The translations under genes and the position numbers were made by a program. A DNA stretch of 52,165 bases from DASWJS01 sp036397035. Its GTDB lineage: Bacteria > Actinomycetota > AC-67. The stretch spans positions 1 to 52,165 of the forward strand of contig DASWJS010000016.1 in assembly GCA_036397035.1 (NCBI GenBank), written 5' to 3'. The notes beneath the pieces are model-generated. The model did not search any database. It was not told where the DNA came from and saw only the letters and a list, made by a program, of their open reading frames with translations. Every line of letters starts with the position of its first letter. Position 1 is the stretch's first letter. Positions 22,032 through 29,734 of the stretch are shown here, in pieces.

Positions 22032-24077
22032 TTGGCGCTCGACTCAGTTGAACGTCGCAGGACCGATCGACCGGGATCGCGGTACGCGCACCTCGTGGAG
22101 AGGCTTCGTCGCACGATCCCCGAGGGCCTCGCGCTTCCCGTCGAAGTCTGGCGCGCCAGGCACCGCATCATCGTGCGCTTGCTCTACGTCCAGTCGGCGG
22201 GCTTCTTCGTCTTCGCGCTCGCTCGCGGTTTCGGCGTCGGCCACAGCCTGGTCGAATCCTTGCCGATCGCGCTGTTCGGTGTGTTCGGAGCGACGGAACG
22301 GCTCGGTCAGAGCAGCCGCACGCTCGCGGCGACGTTCGGAATGGTCACCGCGTCGGCGATCCTGGTCCACCTCTCGGGCGGCACCATCGAGGCTCACTTC
22401 CACTTCTTCGTCGTGCTCGGCATCATCTCGCTCTACCAGAGCTGGCGCCCGTTCCTGCTCGCGATCGGCTATGTCGTCGTCCACCACGGAGTCATGGGGG
22501 CGCTCGACGCGCCGAGCGTCTACAACCACGTCGCGGCCTGGAACAACCCGTGGAAGTGGGCGTTGATCCACGGTTCGTTCGTGCTCGCGGCCAGCGCGGC
22601 GCAGCTCGTCACGTGGCGCTTTTCCGAGACGGCCCGGCGGCACACCGAGCTGATGCTGGAGTCCGCCGGGCAGGGGATGGTCGGCATCGGGTCGGACGGA
22701 CGGATCATCTTCATCAACCGCGGCGCGGCGAGCATGCTCGGGATCGATCGCGACGATGCGATCACGCGCATGGCGGCCGAGGTGCTCCGGTCTGGGCTCG
22801 CCGACGGAAGCCCGTATCCCGCCGAGCGCTCGCCCATCGAGGCCACGCTTCGGGGCGGGACGACGAACGTGGTGGAGGACCTGTGGCTCAGCACGGCGGA
22901 CCGGCGCTTCCCCGTGGAGCTGGTCAGCACGCCGATCGTCCTGCACGGCGAGGTAATCGGGGCGATGGTCACCTTCCGCGATCTCAGCGAGTATCGCGCC
23001 GCGGTCGACGAGCTGAACAACGCGCTGTCGCTGCTGAGCGCGACGCTCGAGTCGACCGCCGACGGGCTGCTCGTCGTCGACGTCGAGGGACGCATCACGA
23101 GCTTCAACCAGAAGTTCGTCGAGATGTGGCGAATCCCGAAGGAGGTCATCGCGTCGAAGGACGACGACCGTGCGCTCGCCTACGTGCTGGACCAGTTGAA
23201 GGATCCTGAAGGATTCCTGCGCAAGGTGCGCGAGCTGTACTCGCAACCCGAGGCGCTCAGCCACGACTTGCTGGAGTTCAAGGACGGTCGCGTGTTCGAG
23301 CGTTACTCCCAGCCGCAGCGCGTCGGCGGGGTGAGCGTCGGGCGCGTATGGAGCTTCCGCGACGTAACCGAACGCAAGCGTCTGGACGAGATGAAGGACG
23401 GGTTCCTGTCCGCCGTCTCGCACGAGCTGCGCACGCCCTTGACCTCCGTCGTCGGCTATGCCGCGACGCTCCGGCGGCGCAGGACGACGCTCGACGACGA
23501 CGAGCACGACGCGCTCCTCCAGCGCCTCGACGCGAACGCGCGCAAGCTGCAGCGGCTGCTCACCGATCTGCTCGACCTGGACCGGCTGAGCCGCGGGATC
23601 CTGGAGCCGCGACGCCAGCCGACCGACGTCGGGAGGCTGATCAGGGACGTCACGATCGAGACCGGCGCCGCCGAATCGCGCACGATCACGACTCGGGCGG
23701 ACGTCGGCGCGTACATGCTCGATCGCGCGAAGGTCGAGCGCATCCTTGAAAACCTGCTCACCAATGCCATTCGTCACACACCCGATGGAACGTCGATCCT
23801 GGTGCGCGCGTGGCCGCAAGACGGAGGCGTGCTGATTGCCGTCGAGGATCGCGGCCCCGGCGTCCCGCACGAGCACCGGACGGCGATCTTCGAGCCCTTC
23901 CGGCAAGGCCCCGACGTCCGCGCGCACTCGCCCGGCGTCGGCGTCGGGCTCTCGCTCGTGGCGCGCTTCGCCGAGCTGCACGGAGGGCGGGCGTGGGTCG
24001 AGGATCGCGTGGGCGGCGGCGCATCGTTCCGCGTCCTTCTCCCCGGCGCGGCGGCCGAGGTCGGCCCCGCTGCCTGA
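22032..24077 (+). CDS. Membrane PAS-PAS sensor histidine kinase
   Basis: I choose TTG 22032 because GGGGAGG lies 6 nt before it; GTG 21978 and ATG 22017 in the same frame lack ribosome sites. The 681-aa protein has a multi-pass membrane sensor domain with HFHFFVVLGIISLYQSW, a segment seen in many bacterial sensors (residues about 35-200). PAS 1 follows (about 215-330, MVGIGSDGRIIFINRGAAS), then PAS 2 (about 335-460, GLLVVDVEGRITSFNQKF), HisKA with FLSAVSHELRTPLTSV, and HATPase_c with NAIRHTPDGT, VEDRGPGVP and GVGVGLSLV. It autophosphorylates on the His of SHELRTP. No response regulator is adjacent, so it is an orphan kinase. The ligand is unknown. Confidence 0.88.
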   Translation: MALDSVERRRTDRPGSRYAHLVERLRRTIPEGLALPVEVWRARHRIIVRLLYVQSAGFFVFALARGFGVGHSLVESLPIALFGVFGATERLGQSSRTLAATFGMVTASAILVHLSGGTIEAHFHFFVVLGIISLYQSWRPFLLAIGYVVVHHGVMGALDAPSVYNHVAAWNNPWKWALIHGSFVLAASAAQLVTWRFSETARRHTELMLESAGQGMVGIGSDGRIIFINRGAASMLGIDRDDAITRMAAEVLRSGLADGSPYPAERSPIEATLRGGTTNVVEDLWLSTADRRFPVELVSTPIVLHGEVIGAMVTFRDLSEYRAAVDELNNALSLLSATLESTADGLLVVDVEGRITSFNQKFVEMWRIPKEVIASKDDDRALAYVLDQLKDPEGFLRKVRELYSQPEALSHDLLEFKDGRVFERYSQPQRVGGVSVGRVWSFRDVTERKRLDEMKDGFLSAVSHELRTPLTSVVGYAATLRRRRTTLDDDEHDALLQRLDANARKLQRLLTDLLDLDRLSRGILEPRRQPTDVGRLIRDVTIETGAAESRTITTRADVGAYMLDRAKVERILENLLTNAIRHTPDGTSILVRAWPQDGGVLIAVEDRGPGVPHEHRTAIFEPFRQGPDVRAHSPGVGVGLSLVARFAELHGGRAWVEDRVGGGASFRVLLPGAAAEVGPAA

Positions 24078-24108
24078 ACCAGCTCGCCGGTCGGCAGCCG
24101 CTTCCCGC

Positions 24109-24131
24109 CCGGCCCGCGCGCGCGGGGCCGG
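24109..24131 (+). terminator. GC-rich hairpin after the histidine kinase
   Basis: Arms CCGGCCCGCG and CGCGGGGCCGG pair with a single bulge, 32 nt after the kinase stop. There is no U tract. It probably terminates the kinase transcript. Confidence 0.5.
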
Positions 24132-24188
24132 TCGGCCCTGGCCGCGACGCGGGCCCGCCGCCACGCTTGCGTGCAGGAGGTGACGACG

Positions 24189-24467
24189 ATGGCCACTGGC
24201 GTGAAGAAGGACCTGCCGGTGTTCACGCAGTGCCCCGGGTGCTCGTTCAACCTGATCACCGGCGAAGGCACGCGCGGCTGCGCATGGTTCGACTGCGCGT
24301 ACCTCCCGGAGGAGTACAAGGTGTTCTGTCCGGAGTGCAACTACAACTTCCTCACCCGGGAAGGGGACCCGCACTGCTCCGACCCGCCGACGTGCGAGTG
24401 GGCGCGCGAAGGGTTCAAGCACGCCGGCAACGTGCGGCGCGCGACGGCCGCCGGCCGATTCGCTTGA
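24189..24467 (+). CDS. Small Cys-rich zinc-binding protein
   Basis: The 92-aa product starts at ATG 24189 after an AGGAGGT ribosome site. It carries CPGC, a CAWFDC pair, CPEC and two further Cys (HCSDPPTC), enough for two treble-clef or ribbon-type zinc sites. There is no signal or membrane segment. No family name can be given. It may be a small nucleic-acid or protein-interaction module. It stands between the kinase and the channel-like gene, all in the same direction but with separate signals. Confidence 0.65.
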   Translation: MATGVKKDLPVFTQCPGCSFNLITGEGTRGCAWFDCAYLPEEYKVFCPECNYNFLTREGDPHCSDPPTCEWAREGFKHAGNVRRATAAGRFA

Positions 24468-24487
24468 GCGTTCCGTTCGTCCGCGCC

Positions 24488-24519
24488 TATCCTGCGCGCC
24501 GATGGATGGACGCGGATGA
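24488..24519 (+). promoter_or_regulatory. -10 box plus five-codon leaderless mini-ORF
   Basis: TATCCT (24488-24493) is followed 8 nt later by ATG 24502, which opens a mini-ORF of five codons (M-D-G-R-G). Its stop TGA (24517-24519) overlaps the ATG of the main gene (24516) as ATGA. The layout suggests a leaderless leader peptide that delivers terminating ribosomes to the main start, which has no good ribosome site of its own. Confidence 0.45.
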
Positions 24520-25670
24520 GGACGCTCGCGATCGCCGCCGGCGCGTTCGTGTGCCTGGCGACGATGAGTTCGGTCATCAGCACGGTGATCCTCCCGCGCG
24601 GCGTGCGCGTGCGGACGCGCCGCGTCGTGTTCCTGCTCTGGCGGCTCGCCTGCCGCGCTCGCGCTCGTAACGCCTCCTTTGATCGCGCGGACCGGATCAT
24701 GGCCAAGCTGGCGCCGGTCGGGCTGATCCTGCTGCTCGCCACCTGGCTGCTGCTGGTGATGCTTGGGTTCCTCCTGATCTTCTGGGGCCTCGGCGCAAGC
24801 TGGCGCGTGGCGCTCGTCTCGAGCGGCTCGTCGCTGACGACGCTCGGCTTCTCGCTTCCCGCCGGAACGCCCTCGACCGTCGCGGCAGTCGCCGAGGCGG
24901 CGATCGGGCTGATCATCGTCGCGACGCTCATCGCGTACCTGCCGAGCCTCTACACAGTGTTCTCCAAGCGAGAGGCGATGGTGGCCGCGCTGGAGGTGCG
25001 CGCGGACTCGCCGCCGTCGGCGGTCGTGATGCTCAAGCGGCTGTACCTCATCGGCTACCTCGACCGGTTGCCTGCGTTATTCACGGAGTGGGAGCGCTGG
25101 TTCATCGAGCTGGAGGAGAGCCACTCGTCGTTCCCCTTCCTGTCGTTCTTTCGCTCGCCCGTCCCGATGCAGTCATGGCTCACGGCTGCGGGCGCGGTGC
25201 TCGACGCGGCGTCGCTGTCGGCCTCGGTGCTCGATCGCCCGCCCAACGCCGAGCAACAGTTGTGCATCCGCGCGGGCTACGTGGCGCTTCGCCGCATCGC
25301 CTCGGGGTTCATGATCCCGTTCGACCCCGACCCGCAGCCCGGCGACCCGATCTGTCTCACGCGGGAGGACTTCGATCGAGCGTGCGACGAGCTGGAGGGC
25401 GTGGGCGTGCCGCTCAAGGCCGATCGCGACCAGGCCTGGCGGGACTTCGCGGGCTGGCGAGTGAACTACGACCGCGTGCTGGTCGGGATCGCCGCGTTCG
25501 TCATGGCTCCGCCCGCGGAGTGGTCGACGAACCTCATCCCTCGCTTCGGCCGGGACGTGCCCAGGCCGGTCTCGCTGCTGTCGCGCCGCCGCTACCAGCG
25601 CAGCCTGCGCAAGGGCACGCCGCTGCTGCCGATCGAGCAGCCGGATGGCGTGCGTGGGAACGCGTTGTGA
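24516..25670 (+). CDS. Channel-like membrane protein
   Basis: The 384-aa protein has an N-terminal helix (ATMSSVISTVILP), two strong helices (VGLILLLATWLLLVMLGFLLIF and AAIGLIIVATLIAYLPSLYTVF) and between them a re-entrant-like loop SSGSSLTTLGFSLP. That loop resembles the pore loop of two-TM potassium channels and Trk-type transporters (S/T-T-x-G-F/Y). A long cytosolic C-terminal domain of about 230 residues follows. The selectivity filter is not canonical TVGYG, so ion channel activity is only an inference. The ATG is coupled to an upstream mini-ORF. Confidence 0.6.
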   Translation: MRTLAIAAGAFVCLATMSSVISTVILPRGVRVRTRRVVFLLWRLACRARARNASFDRADRIMAKLAPVGLILLLATWLLLVMLGFLLIFWGLGASWRVALVSSGSSLTTLGFSLPAGTPSTVAAVAEAAIGLIIVATLIAYLPSLYTVFSKREAMVAALEVRADSPPSAVVMLKRLYLIGYLDRLPALFTEWERWFIELEESHSSFPFLSFFRSPVPMQSWLTAAGAVLDAASLSASVLDRPPNAEQQLCIRAGYVALRRIASGFMIPFDPDPQPGDPICLTREDFDRACDELEGVGVPLKADRDQAWRDFAGWRVNYDRVLVGIAAFVMAPPAEWSTNLIPRFGRDVPRPVSLLSRRRYQRSLRKGTPLLPIEQPDGVRGNAL

Positions 25671-25720
25671 ACGGAAGCTGAACGGGCAGGAATCCGGTCC
25701 GCGGCGCCGAAGTCCGCCGC

Positions 25721-27103
25721 ATGGCCATCTCCAGACGCTCGTTCCTTCGGGCGGGGCTCGCGGCGACGGGAGGCCTCGTGGCCGCACGGCCGCTCGGCGT
25801 TCTCGCCGGACCGCTCGGCCCCGCGCCGCTCGTCACCACCTCGCGCGCCTCCAAGCTCTTTGCCGGCATAGCCCTCGCGCACGCGGATCTGCACAACCAT
25901 TCGCTGCTCTCCGACGGGGACGGCGATGCGGTGCTCGCGTTCGCCTCGATGCGCAACGCCGGGCTGGACGTCGCCGCGCTGACCGACCACTCGACGCTGT
26001 CGTGGGGCATGCCCGACACGGTGTGCTTCGAGTCCGAGTGCCAGAGCGTCGCCGGCATCAACGAGGCGTCGTGGGCGCAGACCAAGGCGCTCGCCGACCT
26101 CGCGAACCAGGACGGCGCCTTCGTCGCGCTGCGCGGCTTCGAATGGTCGAGCCCGACCATCGGCCACATGAACGTTTGGTTCTCCGAGCGCTGGATGGAC
26201 CCGCTCCACACCGGGGGAGGCGGCACCGGCGAAGGCGCGGCGCAGTTCGCCCACGACGAAGCGGAGGTGCCGGCCGAGCAGATGGCGGCGCTGGACGCGA
26301 TCGTGAAGGCCTCGCCGGCCACCGGCGCCGGGATGGCGCCGTTCTACGCCTGGCTGCGGACCGCGCCGGACGTGCCCGGCATCGGCGGGGGAGCGGACGG
26401 CGTCGCCGGTTTCAACCACCCGGGTCGCGAACCCGGCCGCTTCTCGAACTTCTCGCGGCTCGGCCTGCCCGCGCCCGAAAACATCCGGTCGCTCGAGATT
26501 TTCAACCGCAGCGAGGACTACCTGTTCGAAGGGATCGACTCGATCGCCGAGTCGCCGCTCAACGAGTGCCTGAACGCCGGCTGGCGCGTCGGGCTCGCCG
26601 GCGTGACCGACGAGCACGGCACCGACTGGGGCGAGCCGCTCGGCAAGGGACGGACCGGCTTGTGGGTGACCGAGCTTTCGCGGGCGGGCGTCCGCGACGC
26701 GATCTGGAACCGGCGCTTCTTCGCGACGCGCGAGCGTGGGGTCCGGGTCGACGCCTCGGCGAACGGCACGCGGATGGGAGGCGTGCTCGGGCATTCGTCG
26801 GGACCGCTGGCGTTCGCGCTCGACTTCGGCCGCTCGGGATGGGAAGGCAAGACGCTGAACGTGCAGATCCTTCGCAGCGGCGACCGCCTGCCCGCCGTGC
26901 AGGAAAACATCGCGTTCACGGTCCCGGCCGACGCCGACCCGCCCGTCGCGTTCACGCGGCCGGTCGAGGCCGCGGACGGAGACTGGGTGGTGCTGCGCGT
27001 CAGCGACCCGAACGACGCCGCCGACGACCGGGCAACCGGTGCCTGGGCCTCCTACGGCAAGGCCATCGCCTACACGAGCCCGTTCTTCCTCGACCCCGCC
27101 TGA
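25721..27103 (+). CDS. Tat-exported PHP-domain metal-dependent hydrolase
   Basis: The 460-aa protein begins with a twin-arginine signal (SRRSFLRAGLAATGG). The PHP signature follows at residues 54-66, HADLHNHSLLSDG, and ALTDHS at 87-91, giving the HxH and DH metal ligands; later FNHPGRE and TDEHG supply further ligands. PHP enzymes use a two- or three-metal site to split phosphoesters; related secreted CehA/McbA-type members hydrolyse aryl esters and carbamates. The C-terminal 120 residues form a beta-rich accessory domain. The cofactor is loaded in the cytoplasm, which fits Tat export. No ribosome site is obvious. Confidence 0.82.
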   Translation: MAISRRSFLRAGLAATGGLVAARPLGVLAGPLGPAPLVTTSRASKLFAGIALAHADLHNHSLLSDGDGDAVLAFASMRNAGLDVAALTDHSTLSWGMPDTVCFESECQSVAGINEASWAQTKALADLANQDGAFVALRGFEWSSPTIGHMNVWFSERWMDPLHTGGGGTGEGAAQFAHDEAEVPAEQMAALDAIVKASPATGAGMAPFYAWLRTAPDVPGIGGGADGVAGFNHPGREPGRFSNFSRLGLPAPENIRSLEIFNRSEDYLFEGIDSIAESPLNECLNAGWRVGLAGVTDEHGTDWGEPLGKGRTGLWVTELSRAGVRDAIWNRRFFATRERGVRVDASANGTRMGGVLGHSSGPLAFALDFGRSGWEGKTLNVQILRSGDRLPAVQENIAFTVPADADPPVAFTRPVEAADGDWVVLRVSDPNDAADDRATGAWASYGKAIAYTSPFFLDPA

Positions 27104-27121
27104 GCGACCCGGCGCGCTCAG
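27100..27121. terminator. Hairpin between convergent genes
   Basis: CTGAGCG (27100-27106) and CGCTCAG (27115-27121) are perfect arms that overlap the stop of the PHP gene and lie just past the convergent metalloprotease gene, so the hairpin could serve both. Confidence 0.45.
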
Positions 27122-27124
27122 CCG

Positions 27125-28180
27125 CTACGCGAGCGTGACGCGGACGAAGCGATTGAGCGTCGAGCCGAGGTTCCAGTGGCCGGCGAGGTAGGAACCGGTG
27201 TCCGGCCTGGTGTTGAAGTAGTCGTCGTCCCCGCAGTCGTATTCCTGGCGCGGGCAGCGCGAGGTCGTGTACCAAACGCTGCGCGGCCCGCCGTCCGCGT
27301 AGCACATCGTGTCGAGCCCGTCGGTGCAGTGGTAGCCCCCCGTGGAGTTGGGAGCGTCGTTCTGGACCGCGCCCATGTTGTGGCTCAGCTCGTGCAGCAT
27401 GATGCGCGCCGAGAGGTAGCCGAAGTCCACCGCGAACATCGACGAGGCGTTGCCGTTGTTGTAGTTGGCCGACGTCAAGCGCGAGTCGGCGTAGACGTGG
27501 CCCGTGCCCCCGCACGCGCACGCGCCGGTGTCGTCGTAGAACACGAGATACTTGCGCTGCCCGCTGCTGTATCCGCGGGCGCGAAGGTCGCCGACGATCG
27601 TGCTGAACGACGCGCCGTCCATCGGTGTCGGCAGGACTTCCTGGGCGACGGCAACCTCGCCGGCTGCGTCGCACAGGAACTCGAGGTCGGCCGCGTCGCC
27701 GCGCTTTGCGGCCGCGGCGAAGACCAGGCCGTTGGCCTCGGCGATGGTGTCCCTGATCGACGGCAGGGACGCGCCGAAGTTGTCGGCGTCGTCGAAGGCG
27801 CGCGCGTAGATCGCCACCGTGTAGTAGGGGTCCGTCGCCGGGTTCGCGCAGGAGGGCGCGCGCCGTTCGGCGACCGGGTCCTGCGTCGTCGTGGTCGTGC
27901 CGCCGCCGCCTCTGCCCTTGCCGCCTCCCTTGCCGCCGCCGCCCTTGTTTCCACCTTTCGCGGGCGCGGCGTCGAGACCGTGCACGAATCCGAGCGAGCC
28001 GCCCGAAGGCGAGAACACCTCGAGCAGCCCGTTCGCCCTGCGGCAGGCCCGGCCGATTCCCGGCACGTGCTCGCACGCGTCGGCGTGGCCGGCCTCGGCC
28101 GCGCCGATCCAGCCGAACGTCGGCAGCAGGATCAGGGCGACGATTGCGGCGTGGCGTGAGCGGCGGGGGGCGCGTGGCAT
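27125..28180 (-). CDS. Secreted zinc metalloprotease-like protein
   Basis: The start at ATG 28180 has GGGAGAG upstream and yields a 351-aa protein with a signal peptide (AAIVALILLPTFGWIGAAEA). A Gly/Lys-rich linker (about residues 75-95) precedes the catalytic domain. HELSHNMGAVQ (H263, E264, H267) is a zincin active site, and MCYADGG later resembles the metzincin Met-turn. At the place of the third His in HExxHxxGxxH the protein has Gln273; the ligand may come from another residue, so activity is likely but not certain. Conserved Cys pairs (HCTDGLDTMC, RCPRQEYDC) suggest an extracellular disulphide-stabilised enzyme. Confidence 0.8.
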   Translation of the reverse strand: MPRAPRRSRHAAIVALILLPTFGWIGAAEAGHADACEHVPGIGRACRRANGLLEVFSPSGGSLGFVHGLDAAPAKGGNKGGGGKGGGKGRGGGGTTTTTQDPVAERRAPSCANPATDPYYTVAIYARAFDDADNFGASLPSIRDTIAEANGLVFAAAAKRGDAADLEFLCDAAGEVAVAQEVLPTPMDGASFSTIVGDLRARGYSSGQRKYLVFYDDTGACACGGTGHVYADSRLTSANYNNGNASSMFAVDFGYLSARIMLHELSHNMGAVQNDAPNSTGGYHCTDGLDTMCYADGGPRSVWYTTSRCPRQEYDCGDDDYFNTRPDTGSYLAGHWNLGSTLNRFVRVTLA

Positions 28181-28404
28181 TCTCTCTCTCCCATCTCGGA
28201 CGCGACGAGTGCCCACTATGTCACCGTCAGCGGTGCCGTAGCAACACCGGCACGCGCGAGAAAAACGGCAGGTTCGGCAGGCAGGAAACCCATGTCTCCG
28301 TGTTGAAATCGACAATCGGGCCTCCGCCTTGAGGAACAAGTTGAACGCCGCGCGTCCCTTTCGCGCACCCTGGGTGGCTGCGGCTCGTTATGTAGGGCGA
28401 AACG

Positions 28405-29673
28405 ATGGATTCGAGACCTCGTTCGGCTGCCCGGCTCGACCGGCACGGTCTGAGCCGGCGCCTGCTCGCCCTGCTCAGCGCCATCGCGGTTCTCGGCCCC
28501 GGCTTCGCCGGGCAAGCCGCGCGGCGCCACCCGGGGATCTCGATCCCTCGCGGGTACCGGCTGGTGGCCGTGCAAGAGCTGCGCGACGGCGTCTTCCACT
28601 ACGAGCTGCGCGGCACCTCGTTCGCGCAGTCGGTGCAGGTCGCGCGGATTCCGCGCTCGGCGGGGCTGACCGTGCGCCCCGCGCTCTCGCGCGGCCGCAT
28701 CAAGGGCTCGATCCCGCGGACGAGCCAGACCTCCGCCATGTGCCGGTCGGCCGACTGCCTGATCGCGACCAACGCCGACTTCTACTACGTGACGGGTGCG
28801 CCGGTGGGCGGGCTCGTCATCCGTCGCGAGCCGATCGCCAGCTCCAGCCTGGGCGGCCGTCCGCACCTGTTGATCGCGCCGGATCGGACGATGAAGATCG
28901 GGCGTCTGCGGCTCGACGTCGAGATGGTCTCCCGGCACCCGGTGCGTGTCGAGACCGCCGTCGGGCCCCTGGTGCTGGAGGAGCACATCGAGGACGAGAA
29001 GGTCGTCACCGTGATCGACGGGATCAACGTGGACCGCGGCAAGAACGACATCGTCATGTACACGCCTCGCATGGGGAAGCGGACCACGACGACCGGCGGT
29101 GGCATCGAGCTTCGTCTGGACCGTGTCGGCGACTCGAAGCTTCGGCTCGGCGAGCGCGCCACCTACAAGATCGCCGCCGCCCGCTCCAAGGACGACTCCA
29201 AGATCAAGCCGCGCTCCATCGTGCTGTCCGGCCGGGGTGACGGGGCCGACGTCCTGGCCCGGTTGTGGGACGAGGTCGAGCGGGGCGCCGCGCGCGCGAA
29301 GGTGCGCATCTCGGTGTCTTCGCCGTCGTCGATCGTGGGAGCAGTCGGCGGGAACCCGCGCCTGGTGAAGGACGGCGCCGTCGTCGAGCAGGACGCCGAC
29401 TCGTTCAGCCTCAGCCGTCATCCCCGCACGATGGTGGGCTGGAACGCCAAGGGCGACCTGCTGATGGTGACCGTCGACGGCCGCAGCCGCGAGGCGCGCG
29501 GCTCGTCGCTGCCGGAAGCCGCGCTGTTCATGAAGCGGCTCGGGGCGGTCGAGGCGCTGAACCTCGACGGGGGAGGCTCGGCGACGTTCGTCGTCCGCGG
29601 CCGGGTGCGCAACCGCCCCAGCGACGGCTACGAGCGCCGGGTCGCCGACGCGCTGCTCGTCCTTCGGCCGTAA
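28405..29673 (+). CDS. Secreted phosphodiester glycosidase (NAGPA-domain) protein
   Basis: The 422-aa protein has an N-terminal hydrophobic export signal (LLALLSAIAVLGPGFA). The catalytic fold of the NAGPA/phosphodiester glycosidase family is marked by TNADFYYVTGAPVGGLVI and the C-terminal ALNLDGGGSATFVV. Related enzymes remove N-acetylglucosamine from phosphodiesters or trim exopolysaccharide and wall-linked sugars. The middle 150 residues are a family-typical insertion. The ATG at 28405 has only a weak AGGGCGA site. It is followed after 61 nt by the peptidase gene. Confidence 0.82.
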   Translation: MDSRPRSAARLDRHGLSRRLLALLSAIAVLGPGFAGQAARRHPGISIPRGYRLVAVQELRDGVFHYELRGTSFAQSVQVARIPRSAGLTVRPALSRGRIKGSIPRTSQTSAMCRSADCLIATNADFYYVTGAPVGGLVIRREPIASSSLGGRPHLLIAPDRTMKIGRLRLDVEMVSRHPVRVETAVGPLVLEEHIEDEKVVTVIDGINVDRGKNDIVMYTPRMGKRTTTTGGGIELRLDRVGDSKLRLGERATYKIAAARSKDDSKIKPRSIVLSGRGDGADVLARLWDEVERGAARAKVRISVSSPSSIVGAVGGNPRLVKDGAVVEQDADSFSLSRHPRTMVGWNAKGDLLMVTVDGRSREARGSSLPEAALFMKRLGAVEALNLDGGGSATFVVRGRVRNRPSDGYERRVADALLVLRP

Positions 29674-29734
29674 CGGTCGCCGAAGCGGCGTAGAATTCCT
29701 CGCCGGCTCGAACGTCGTCTGAGGGGGATTCGCC

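Noticed and set aside
22044..24422. 792-codon minus-strand frame antisense to the histidine kinase
   Set aside because: Arg/Ala/Asp-rich shadow of a high-GC gene; no motif, no ribosome site, and the plus strand encodes a complete kinase.
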